Positions 53,158 to 61,085 of a DNA stretch of 64,000 nucleotides are shown one piece after another. Position 1 is the stretch's first letter. Each line of letters begins with the position of its first letter. Origin of the DNA: Alphaproteobacteria bacterium (GTDB lineage Bacteria > Pseudomonadota > Alphaproteobacteria > CAAGCB01 > CAG-977); contig CAAGCY010000021.1 in assembly GCA_900768465.1 (NCBI GenBank), forward strand, positions 1-64,000, written 5' to 3'. Both the position numbers and the translations under genes were made by a program. Below the pieces are notes generated by a model that was given only the letters and a program-made list of their open reading frames with translations, was not told the DNA's origin and made no database searches.

Positions 53158-54603
53158 TTAATCGTCCACAATCTTGTTTTTGTCGTCTGCACGATTCATA
53201 GTTTGATTGCCGCCGCTAACCTGCATATCCGTAGCAATATTGCCCAAAAATGCCCGGGCGCCGCCTTTGTTCAAATTCTGGTAAGCCTCCGTTTCTTTCA
53301 GATTTCCCTGATCGTCGCGCTTCATATAGCCGCGATCTTCCATACGGCTCTTTGCCTTTTCCAACTTAGCCTTGTCGACGTTTTCCCCGCGTTTGGCGGC
53401 TTCAATCGTTTTTTTGGCATCGTTGTCTCTGGCACGGCTGGCACGGTTCGAAGCAAAAGTAGCAATCTGCTGTGCGCGCTGTGCCACATTGCGCATTGCC
53501 ATCACGGCACCGCCCACCATATTGGACGGGGACAGCCCGCCGAACGTCGCCATAATATCCATGATGACCCCTGCAAACAACAGCAAGAATGCGCAGACAA
53601 AAATGAATCCGAACACCCCCGGGGATCCGTCAAAGAATTCGTTGAGCAGCAGAGCATTGTTCAAGAAAGTCGACCACTCTTTTACCTCCGGCACAAAATC
53701 TTCGATGTACTTGTACAGCACACCCGCCGCCATTGCGATAAAAATCGACAATCCGACAATCTGCAGCCCGATGGACATAAGAGCGGAAACCAATTTGCCC
53801 GCGTATTGGCTCAAGAACGGGAAACACAATCCGACAACGCCCAACGGCAGGAACGCCATGACCAGCCCCATGCGGAACACGCCGTCCATCAGCAATATCG
53901 GGAAATACAGCCCCATCACGATGGACATGACATACCCGCCGACACCGATGACAATCGCCGTAAAGTTGCCGAAAACAATCGCCAGCAAAGACACGTCCTG
54001 TCCGACGTTCAACTTTTCCTGCATTGCCGTCAGCAAACAGATGAACGACGATTTCGGATCGCCCTGCGGACAGGAAATATTCCCCCCCGGAATAGGCAAA
54101 GTGGTCACCACGGCAACACCGAAATCGACAAAGCCCGTAAACAGTCCTTGGATAAAATCAACGACCCACATGATGTTGTAAAGCATCGCCGCGCCCATCG
54201 CCGTCCAAAACAACCGCGTCCCGACATCTTTCCAATAAGCGGGAATTTCGGGTTCAGCCATTGATCCGACCAGTTTCAACGTTCGAACCGCCAGCCACAA
54301 TCCGAAAATGACGCCCAGCACGGGAACAGCCCCACTTGCAACCTTGGGAATCAGTTCTTTGTACATCTGTTCCGATGTATCCATAGCCAGCTGAAACAGC
54401 GGACAAACCCAACAGCTTTTACCGACCATTTTGGCTTTAACGGCTTCCGCGCCGCCGGCGCTGCCCTGAATATCTTCCAACATGGTCTTGTTTTCCTCGT
54501 TGTCGCACGCAGACAACAGGCAGGTAAAGGCAACAATCAGCGCCACGCACAAAATCTTTGTGCATACCTGCCAAAACCGTTTTTTATCCTTTACCGTATT
54601 CAT
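53158..54603 (-). CDS. VirB6/TrbL-like polytopic membrane protein (paralogue 2)
   Basis: The 481-residue product has an N-terminal lipoprotein-like signal (CLLSACDN), a CWVCPLFQLAMDTSEQMY segment parallel to CWTCNIFMLFFDTGNQ in paralogue 1, and the shared blocks IFGLWLAVRTLKLVGSM and FPILLMDGVFRMGLVMAF. About six to seven membrane helices are present. The C-terminal ~115 residues are charged and hydrophilic (RASRARDNDAKKT, KSRMEDRGYMKRDDQ). If acylated, the N-terminus would lie in the periplasm. AAGGA precedes the ATG at 54603; an ATG nine nt earlier has none at proper spacing. Confidence 0.8.
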   Translation of the reverse strand: MNTVKDKKRFWQVCTKILCVALIVAFTCLLSACDNEENKTMLEDIQGSAGGAEAVKAKMVGKSCWVCPLFQLAMDTSEQMYKELIPKVASGAVPVLGVIFGLWLAVRTLKLVGSMAEPEIPAYWKDVGTRLFWTAMGAAMLYNIMWVVDFIQGLFTGFVDFGVAVVTTLPIPGGNISCPQGDPKSSFICLLTAMQEKLNVGQDVSLLAIVFGNFTAIVIGVGGYVMSIVMGLYFPILLMDGVFRMGLVMAFLPLGVVGLCFPFLSQYAGKLVSALMSIGLQIVGLSIFIAMAAGVLYKYIEDFVPEVKEWSTFLNNALLLNEFFDGSPGVFGFIFVCAFLLLFAGVIMDIMATFGGLSPSNMVGGAVMAMRNVAQRAQQIATFASNRASRARDNDAKKTIEAAKRGENVDKAKLEKAKSRMEDRGYMKRDDQGNLKETEAYQNLNKGGARAFLGNIATDMQVSGGNQTMNRADDKNKIVDD

Positions 54604-54632
54604 GCCCGTCATCCTTGTAAACAAGCGGAAGC

Positions 54633-56216
54633 TTATTCGCCATATTTCTTATCAATATACGCGGTATACTGATTTTGAATGTTCTTGACATCCTCAGCTT
54701 TGCGCGGTCCAGCCCAAGTTTTGTAGCTTTTATTTTGATACACACCCTTGGTAAGTCCCAAAGTAAGGACGCGCGACGCCATGTTTGTAAACTGACGACG
54801 CTTGCCGTTGCGCAACAACTTGCCGTATTCTTTGGTTTCGGCGCCCGTTTGACGATCCAGGAACCCGCGGTCGCGCAAACGTTCCTCCGCCTTCATATAA
54901 CGCTTTTGTTCTTTGGCGGATTTGAAATTGCCGCCGTTTTTACGTCCGTTTTCAACCGTGCGCGCGGCGCGTCTGTCTAAGCCTTGGCTGATTTTATCCT
55001 TTGCCCAAGCCCCGCCTTGCATCGCCATTTTACTGCCCTTTATCGCGGCATTTCCGGTAGCCCTGGCAGCCTGGAACGCCTTATCGTTCGAAAATTGAGC
55101 ATCGGAGAAATAGTTGGCAAACGTGGTTGCCTCTTTCAAGAACAGGATGCAGTAAAAAGCGCATGCTGTCAAAACCAGCAAACCGCTGGCATTGGTCGTC
55201 ATCCCCGCGTACGCCTCGCAATGCGGCAATCCTTTGCTGCCGCCGACCTTCAACATACAAACCGTTTTCGTTTTGGCAGCGTCGTTATCCGGTATCAGCA
55301 TATCCAAACCGCTGGCGCCTTCCAGCAATTTCATGCCGATTTTTATCGCAAAGTTCAAACAGACGTAGAAGAACGCGATATTCAAAAACGAATTCAAGCC
55401 TTTGGTCGCAAACTTGCTGGTCACCGGGAACACCCACGCCACAATGAACAACGGGCAGAATGCCGCCGTGATGCCCAAACGAAACAGCGCATCGAAAATC
55501 AAAATCGGCCAGCAAACCATAATAAACCATGTAATCACCCAAACGGCACAACCGTTGGACCACACACTGGGATCCAGTATGTCTTTACCCAAGGGCAAGC
55601 CCATAAAGCTGATGTTATAGATGTGGGAAATACACATTGCCAGATCGCCCAACGCGCGGGTTCGAACGATGGCTTTATGCGCATTTTCGATAATTTGATG
55701 CATCGGCTCGATTGTCGCCCACAATCCGCTGCCGCCTCCGCCGCCCAAACCCGCCATTCCGGCGCCCGCATCCAGAATCGGTACGACGAAATAGCCGAAA
55801 AAGTAGTCTTTATTCATTAAAAGCCCTGCGGCGATACATAGCTTTATCGTCATTCCGCCGACCTGCGTCGCATTTGCCAGCCCGTCCGTTTCGGTCATAC
55901 TGCCGACCCATTTCATACAGAAGACCGCCAGCCACAAACCAAATCCGACACCCGCCAGCTTAACGGCGCCGTCGGAAATCTTGTCAAACGTTTCATCGCC
56001 GAATTTGACGGCAGCCTCGCTGACGATTTTAAACGGCTTTTCCCACCAGCGATACCCGTCTGCTTCTTTGGTATAAACAGACAGAGCCTTGCAGTCTTTA
56101 TAAAATTTTTCCGTTTCAAGCCCCGCCATCGCCTGATAGGGCGCGCACAAAGAAGCAATCAAGACCCATGCGGCGAGCAAAAAATTTATTTTTCTTTTGT
56201 GCAAAAATTTCATCAT
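54633..56216 (-). CDS. VirB6/TrbL-like polytopic membrane protein (paralogue 3)
   Basis: The 527-residue product has an N-terminal signal (LLAAWVLIASLCAPYQAMA), a periplasmic segment with fewer Cys than the paralogues, GFGLWLAVFCMKWVGSM, a Gly-rich GLGGGGGSG loop, and WPILIFDALFRLGITAAF followed by PLFIVAWVFPVT. The basic, hydrophilic C-terminal ~150 residues resemble the tail of paralogue 2 (AEERLRDRGFLDRQ versus KSRMEDRGYMKRDD). It is the first gene of the three-paralogue operon. The ATG at 56216 has AAGGG eight nt upstream. Confidence 0.8.
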   Translation of the reverse strand: MMKFLHKRKINFLLAAWVLIASLCAPYQAMAGLETEKFYKDCKALSVYTKEADGYRWWEKPFKIVSEAAVKFGDETFDKISDGAVKLAGVGFGLWLAVFCMKWVGSMTETDGLANATQVGGMTIKLCIAAGLLMNKDYFFGYFVVPILDAGAGMAGLGGGGGSGLWATIEPMHQIIENAHKAIVRTRALGDLAMCISHIYNISFMGLPLGKDILDPSVWSNGCAVWVITWFIMVCWPILIFDALFRLGITAAFCPLFIVAWVFPVTSKFATKGLNSFLNIAFFYVCLNFAIKIGMKLLEGASGLDMLIPDNDAAKTKTVCMLKVGGSKGLPHCEAYAGMTTNASGLLVLTACAFYCILFLKEATTFANYFSDAQFSNDKAFQAARATGNAAIKGSKMAMQGGAWAKDKISQGLDRRAARTVENGRKNGGNFKSAKEQKRYMKAEERLRDRGFLDRQTGAETKEYGKLLRNGKRRQFTNMASRVLTLGLTKGVYQNKSYKTWAGPRKAEDVKNIQNQYTAYIDKKYGE

Positions 56217-56392
56217 TTGAACAACCCTTTCAGACTTGATTCCCTTCTCGGCGCTGTCTAAGCACACCTACACTTGTACCATTATCATCATAATAATATA
56301 AAAAGCGCCTGAGAAGTATGACATTTTTTTGATTTCTGTGCAATTCGGAAAAAATCCTTGTTTTCCGCGGGTTTCAAAACATCAAAAGGGTT

Positions 56393-56421
56393 TTGACTTC
56401 CGACTGTTATTCCTTTATAAA
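56393..56421 (+). promoter_or_regulatory. Sigma-70-like promoter for the plus-strand secretion unit
   Basis: TTGACT and TATAAA are separated by exactly 17 bp, with the -10 element 38 bp before the start codon of the first plus-strand gene. It lies in a 242-bp gap between two divergent transcription units; the minus-strand promoter is not clear to me. Confidence 0.7.
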
Positions 56422-56458
56422 TAAGGGGTGTCGTTTATTTTGATGGTCAGGGACGATC

Positions 56459-57493
56459 ATGGTGGATTCTGTACAGCCGGTTCAAAAAAAAGTGTTGGTC
56501 AAAAAAATCAAGGTGTTGGTCAAGCGCCCCGTCGCTCCTGCGCCGGCGGCACCCGCTGTGATTACGGTTCCCGTCAAACGCCCCGTTATGGTCAAAGTCC
56601 CCGTCAAGCGCACCGCCGCGCCCGCGCCTGCCGCCGTTCCCCCGGCTCCCGCACGTGCGCCCGCGCCCCCGATAACGCCGCCCCAACCGTCCGACAGAAA
56701 AAAATGGCGCCGTTTCGCGGGGGGAAAAGAAATCAAACCGCTGATTTACGAAGTTCCCCTTGATTTGATTGAGCGCGTCAACGCACGGAAACGAATCCCG
56801 GAAAAACTTTTCCTGCTGTTCATTTTTGCCAAAACACTGGCGGAACAAAACGCGAAGCGCGACGGCTACAAATTCCCGCCGATGCTGATCGATTTGCCCA
56901 AAGATACGCTGGAAGCCGCCGAAATGATTGATGACGTGGACGAAGACATCTATGACGCTTTGCTCAGCGATTTCAGGGAAATTGCGCCGTTTATCCCCGG
57001 ATTGGAACGCGTTATGCTCAGCAGCGATTCTGTCGAAGATTTGATTGATGACGAGGTTCGCCGCGCGCGAAATCAGGACGCGTTGACATCCGCGCAGCAG
57101 GTGGTTCTGGCTTTTCTGATGATTCTGGCGGATATGAAAATGGTTCAGCAGAACCTTGAATTGCATGAAATCTCGAAAGAACAGAAAAACATCGTTGACG
57201 ATATCCAAGAACTGGAAGCCGACGAAAAAGCCATGAAGCGCGACTTTATCGTCGCCATTCAGCGCAAAGGATTCCCCGTCAACGCAACGAAACTGGTTAA
57301 CAACTATTTTACTTTAGCGAAAAAAGACCCCGAAAAAGCGTACCAGACGTTGATTACAAACCCGCTTTATTTTTCGCCGATTCAAATGGACAAACTGCCG
57401 AAAAAATTCTTCGGACTGCTTCCCGCGGGACCAAAAGAAGCCCGCGCCGTCAACAGGCGGCTGGCAACTTTTTTGAAACACCTGAAAGTCTGA
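56459..57493 (+). CDS. Helical protein of unknown function with proline/alanine-rich N-terminus
   Basis: The 344-residue product opens with a low-complexity region of repeated VPVKRP/VLVKRP and Ala/Pro stretches (residues 10-80). The remainder is helical and acidic, with a DLPKDTLEAAEMIDDVDEDIYD segment split by short loops (about 145-167) and no membrane helix. It is probably a cytoplasmic component. No domain is recognised. It is the first gene of the plus-strand secretion unit and follows a good promoter. The ATG at 56459 follows AGGGA. Confidence 0.75.
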   Translation: MVDSVQPVQKKVLVKKIKVLVKRPVAPAPAAPAVITVPVKRPVMVKVPVKRTAAPAPAAVPPAPARAPAPPITPPQPSDRKKWRRFAGGKEIKPLIYEVPLDLIERVNARKRIPEKLFLLFIFAKTLAEQNAKRDGYKFPPMLIDLPKDTLEAAEMIDDVDEDIYDALLSDFREIAPFIPGLERVMLSSDSVEDLIDDEVRRARNQDALTSAQQVVLAFLMILADMKMVQQNLELHEISKEQKNIVDDIQELEADEKAMKRDFIVAIQRKGFPVNATKLVNNYFTLAKKDPEKAYQTLITNPLYFSPIQMDKLPKKFFGLLPAGPKEARAVNRRLATFLKHLKV

Positions 57494-57518
57494 CCCGTGT
57501 GAATTTTTAATGACACTC

Positions 57519-57547
57519 TGGACAAAAAAGGCATAGTTTCGTATACT
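57519..57547 (+). promoter_or_regulatory. Sigma-70-like promoter upstream of the Lys/Asn-rich protein gene
   Basis: TGGACA and TATACT are separated by 17 bp; the -10 element ends 33 bp before the ATG at 57581. Confidence 0.65.
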
Positions 57548-57580
57548 TGAAAATAAACAGGTTGAAAATGGAGAAATCCC

Positions 57581-58645
57581 ATGGCTGATAACACAGAAAA
57601 CGAAACCACCGCAACACAAAATGCCCAAACAATCAACGACGCTCCCGAAGCCGAACAGGAGAATGTCGGCGAAGTCAGCGATACGGAACAACAAACTCCG
57701 CAAAAAGAAGAAAAAAGCCGCGCCGAATTTTCGCCACCTGATCTGGGCAACGAAGATAACGTGTCCGACTGGCTGGTGAACATGCTGTCCGGTCGTTTGT
57801 GGGATTTTGCCCTTAACAATATGGAATGGATCGGCGATTTGTGCGACCGTGCGTTTTATTCCAGAATGGAACGCAACGCCGAAAAACGACGAATGGCTCT
57901 GAAAGTCAAAGAAGCCCAACAACGGGCGGCGGCAGCGTCCCAAAAGAAACTGACCAATGAAGACGGAACCATCAACGCCGGCGCGGCAAAAACACGCTGT
58001 TACGACGATAAAGGAAACCTTGTCGGATTGGATGATTACGCCCTCAAACCCGGGGACAAAGTAGTCGACGCGGAAGGCAAACCTTTGCAGGGGAAAACGC
58101 CGGAGGAAATGGAAGCCCAGCTCCGCCAGTCCCGCCAAAATGTCGCTGAAAAAAATAAATCCAACCCGTTAAAAGAAGCTCCCCTCTCGTCCAACGACGA
58201 CAGAAACGCCGAAAACGATGAGAAGAAAAAAAATAAAGATAAGAATAAAAATAAAAATAAAAATAAAAATAAAAACCGCGAAAAAAACAAAGACAAGAAG
58301 AAGAAAAAAAAGAAAAGCAAAGGCGGTAATGGACAAACAAGATCCGACAACAAAAACAAGGATACCAAAAACAACGAAAACAGTTCTCGGAAAAAAACGC
58401 GCACCCGTCAAAAGCGTTCTCCGCAAGAAGCCGCCCAAGAGGCTCGCAAAACTCAGCAAGCCAAGAAAGAGCGCGCTCAACAAGGGCGGATCGCTTCCAA
58501 CAAAAAGCGAAACATCAACAAAAACAAACAAAAAACACAAAGTTCTAAAAATGAGATTTTGAACGTGAGCCGGCAGAATCAGCAGAATCGGACAAATTCG
58601 AATATGCGCGGACGGAACGGAGCAAACCGCGGCGGACGTGATTAA
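57581..58645 (+). CDS. Lys/Asn-rich low-complexity protein
   Basis: The 354-residue product has an acidic N-terminus (about 1-60), a short structured region with Trp residues (NVSDWLVNMLSGRLWDFALN, about 60-79), and a segment around residue 130 with DDKGNLVGLDDY. From about residue 200 it is extremely basic: Lys/Asn repeats encoded by an AATAAA hexamer array, then Arg/Lys/Gln/Asn to the end (NRTNSNMRGRNGANRGGRD). The tail probably binds nucleic acid or acidic partners and is disordered. No family is recognised. A terminator follows, so it may form its own unit. Confidence 0.78.
   Translation: MADNTENETTATQNAQTINDAPEAEQENVGEVSDTEQQTPQKEEKSRAEFSPPDLGNEDNVSDWLVNMLSGRLWDFALNNMEWIGDLCDRAFYSRMERNAEKRRMALKVKEAQQRAAAASQKKLTNEDGTINAGAAKTRCYDDKGNLVGLDDYALKPGDKVVDAEGKPLQGKTPEEMEAQLRQSRQNVAEKNKSNPLKEAPLSSNDDRNAENDEKKKNKDKNKNKNKNKNKNREKNKDKKKKKKKSKGGNGQTRSDNKNKDTKNNENSSRKKTRTRQKRSPQEAAQEARKTQQAKKERAQQGRIASNKKRNINKNKQKTQSSKNEILNVSRQNQQNRTNSNMRGRNGANRGGRD
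58244..58275 (+). repeat. AATAAA hexanucleotide microsatellite (about five units)
   Basis: Five tandem copies of AATAAA encode alternating Asn-Lys. Six-base units keep the frame, so gain or loss of units changes length in two-residue steps without a frameshift. Confidence 0.85.
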
Positions 58646-58660
58646 CAAACTTTTCCATTC

Positions 58661-58693
58661 AAAGGCAGCCTTTCTTGATGAAAGGTTGCCTTT
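58661..58693 (+). terminator. Intrinsic terminator
   Basis: AAAGGCAGCCTTTC pairs with GAAAGGTTGCCTTT (one G-T pair) around a 5-nt loop, 16 nt after the Lys/Asn-rich gene. The T tail is weak. Confidence 0.65.
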
Positions 58694-58735
58694 CGGATAT
58701 TTGAGAACGGTATTCTGACGGAATATCCTTTCTTT

Positions 58736-58764
58736 TTGACATCTTATCTTATATCCTATATCTT
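58736..58764 (+). promoter_or_regulatory. Sigma-70-like promoter for the paralogous membrane-protein pair
   Basis: A consensus TTGACA is followed after 17 bp by TATCTT, with a further TATAAT overlapping at 58764-58769. The region is very AT-rich, unlike its surroundings. Confidence 0.65.
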
Positions 58765-58799
58765 ATAATATAATGTGATTTTGGAAGTTCGAGGGCGTT

Positions 58800-59846
58800 T
58801 TGAAGTTGAAAAATTTAAAGATTCTGCGGCTCATCATATCAGGCTTAACGGCGTTTGCGGCAACGGGAATGGTTGCACGCGCTTATTTTTTGCATTTCTG
58901 GAAATTTGATTTGTTTCTGACAAAACATTGGAATTTGATTTGGCGGAAATGGAATGCCGGCTGGATTGTCAGTAAAAACACCGAATACGTTTTCCTGATT
59001 TCTCTGCTTGCCCTGCCTTTAATTGCCGCGGCGGTATGGTTTCTGTTTTACCGGACCCGCTGGCAAAAGCTGCTGAAAATGCCGCTTGAACCTTTGCAAA
59101 AACGCAAAAAGAAGGAATTGGAAAAGAAATCCTTGGAAGCGGCTCGGGGCGATCCCGAAAAATTGAAAAAAGCCCCCGCACCAAAACACACTGCGCGGAA
59201 ACTGCCCGAAAAACTGGTGCGTTTGCGCGGTATGCAATCAACGCTGAAACAGCGCGCCGACAGCGCTTCCGCCGCGGCGGGCGGCAATGCCCGTTTGACC
59301 GACACAGTGTTGACCGGTCCGCAAATTTGGGACAACTTGGTGCAAACGCTGGAAAGTTCCGGCGTCTTTGTCCTGCGTGAAATGACGCTGACCGCTTGCC
59401 GCGTCAATCTGCTGGCGGTAACGCAGGACGGATTGTTTATGCTGTGTTCGGGTCCCGAAGACGGCAACACTTGGACGGTGGATGAAAACCGCCATGTTTG
59501 GACAACGGAACAAGGAACGGCTCTGCCTTCCCCGCTGCAAATGCTGATAAAAGGACGCGACGAGCTTAAAAATTTGATTTCCGCCGATTCGCCCGCTTAT
59601 AAAAACATAGCCATAAACTGCTGTTTGTTGCTGGATCACGGAAAAATCACGAATGTGGACAACATGCTGAATTATTTGACAACGGTTGATTTGTCCGTTT
59701 TGCGGACGGGCAGCTGCAATATGTCCGAACTGCCCGATACGGATGCGCTGATTGAATACATCCGCTCAATGCCGAAAGCCAACAGAGCTTTGAACGACGC
59801 CGTCGCTGTCGCCGTTCTGAGTTTGATGAATACCGAGCAAACCTGA
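58800..59846 (+). CDS. Membrane-anchored protein, paralogue A
   Basis: The 348-residue product has two N-terminal membrane helices (about 8-28 and 60-82) joined by a Trp-rich loop (FWKFDLF, NLIWRKWNAGW), a Lys-rich linker (about 95-150) and a C-terminal soluble domain (about 170-348) with LESSGVFVLREMTLTACRVNLLAV. The same design recurs in the next gene. The likely start is TTG at 58800, with GAGGG five nt upstream; the next in-frame ATG would remove the first helix. The C-terminal domain is mixed alpha/beta; I see no catalytic motif. Location before a VirD4-like gene suggests a partner of the coupling protein. Confidence 0.72.
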   Translation: MKLKNLKILRLIISGLTAFAATGMVARAYFLHFWKFDLFLTKHWNLIWRKWNAGWIVSKNTEYVFLISLLALPLIAAAVWFLFYRTRWQKLLKMPLEPLQKRKKKELEKKSLEAARGDPEKLKKAPAPKHTARKLPEKLVRLRGMQSTLKQRADSASAAAGGNARLTDTVLTGPQIWDNLVQTLESSGVFVLREMTLTACRVNLLAVTQDGLFMLCSGPEDGNTWTVDENRHVWTTEQGTALPSPLQMLIKGRDELKNLISADSPAYKNIAINCCLLLDHGKITNVDNMLNYLTTVDLSVLRTGSCNMSELPDTDALIEYIRSMPKANRALNDAVAVAVLSLMNTEQT

Positions 59847-59865
59847 CGGCAAAGGAGGCTTTTAC

Positions 59866-60957
59866 ATGAAATTCGTTCTGTCATTCTGCCGCGCTTTTAC
59901 GATTTTTCTGGTTTGGACTCTCGGCTACGCTTTTTGGTTTCAAAAATTGATGCTGGCGTTTTGGCGGTTTAACCCGTTTGACAAAGTGCATTGGCATTAT
60001 TTGCAGCTTCAGTGGCAGGAAGGATGGACAATCACGTCCCTGCGCGAATGGATGTTTGTTTTGCTGTTGTTCGCCGCCATCCCCGCATGGCTGACGGGCT
60101 GGGCGATTTTGTCAACGGTCGAATGGATGAAATGGTTTAAAATCATTTTGACTTTCCCGTTCAAACTGCTGAAAAAAGAATGGAAAAAACGCAAAGAAGC
60201 CCGCGCCCAGCATGTTCGCCCCAAAGTAACAAAACGCAAATCTTACAAGCAAACGCGTCCCGCCGCCGTACGCGCGTCAACGGGACGGGTCGCAAAAGCC
60301 GCTGACAAGGAAAAAGAACCCGACGATAAAAAGCCTGTCGAAAAACCGCAGGAAAAGCCGCATAAGGAACACAAGCATAAATCCGAACCCGCGCCTGCGC
60401 CTCAAAAATCCGCCGCAAAGCCGACCGCTTCGGCTTCGGCTTCGGCTTCGACCGCGACATCCGGCTCGGGTGTGTCTTCCATCGGGGATGCTTTGCGTTC
60501 TGCGGGATACAAGCTGTTGTCCGATGTTAAAATCGCGGGCAAGGCGATTAATTTCATCGGTGTTTGTTCCAATCACCTGTTGCTGTGTTTGGTCGATTCG
60601 GAAAGCGGCGATTGGCTGGCGGACGAAGAACGCTTTAACGACGAAGAACCGTTGTGGTTTTCCGAAAGCAACCACCGCATTTCGCCCGTCCGTGTTGTGT
60701 TGAACGCCCGTGACGCGTTGATTCCGATGCTGTCCGGCGCGGCGCGCGGCATGGAAGTCAAACCCATGGTCGTCATCCGTCAGGGAACGATTATCAACGC
60801 CGAAGACATGTTCGAAGTGTGGGACAACCTGAAAGTCACGGTTTGCCGCCATGACGCCGGCGGTCCCGATGAAATCAAGTCGCTGGAAAACGCCCTTTCC
60901 AAGGTAAAATCCCCCGACGACGACGTTGTGCGCGACATTTCGGGACTGTTGGGCTGA
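59866..60957 (+). CDS. Membrane-anchored protein, paralogue B
   Basis: The 363-residue product repeats the layout of paralogue A: two N-terminal helices with a Trp-rich loop between them (FWRFNPF, LQWQEGW), a long basic linker with Lys/Pro and Ser/Ala repeats (about 100-205; SASASASTATSGSG) and a soluble C-terminal domain (about 210-363; RSAGYKLLSDVKIAGKAINF). The gene follows paralogue A after 19 nt with AAAGGAGG before its ATG. The pair probably arose by tandem duplication. Function is unknown; an association with the TraG/VirD4-like protein downstream is inferred from order. Confidence 0.75.
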   Translation: MKFVLSFCRAFTIFLVWTLGYAFWFQKLMLAFWRFNPFDKVHWHYLQLQWQEGWTITSLREWMFVLLLFAAIPAWLTGWAILSTVEWMKWFKIILTFPFKLLKKEWKKRKEARAQHVRPKVTKRKSYKQTRPAAVRASTGRVAKAADKEKEPDDKKPVEKPQEKPHKEHKHKSEPAPAPQKSAAKPTASASASASTATSGSGVSSIGDALRSAGYKLLSDVKIAGKAINFIGVCSNHLLLCLVDSESGDWLADEERFNDEEPLWFSESNHRISPVRVVLNARDALIPMLSGAARGMEVKPMVVIRQGTIINAEDMFEVWDNLKVTVCRHDAGGPDEIKSLENALSKVKSPDDDVVRDISGLLG

Positions 60958-61085
60958 AATCCTTAACCTTTTTTTACTTTTATAGCGCATATTTATCGGG
61001 AAACAACCGATGAATGGTAGATTTTTGTCGCTGTTTCTTTTATACTTATCAAAGTTTTATGTAAATTGACGGAGCAAAACGCACC

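Noticed and set aside
52935..53192. Alternative 85-codon frame in the gap between two VirB6-like genes
   Set aside because: It overlaps both neighbours and is charged and Arg/Cys-rich, whereas the other frame gives a compact hydrophobic 57-residue protein that fits the gap exactly.
56217..56392. Minus-strand promoter for the VirB6-like operon
   Set aside because: Several AT-rich hexamers could serve as -10 or -35 but none form a convincing pair, so no site is called.
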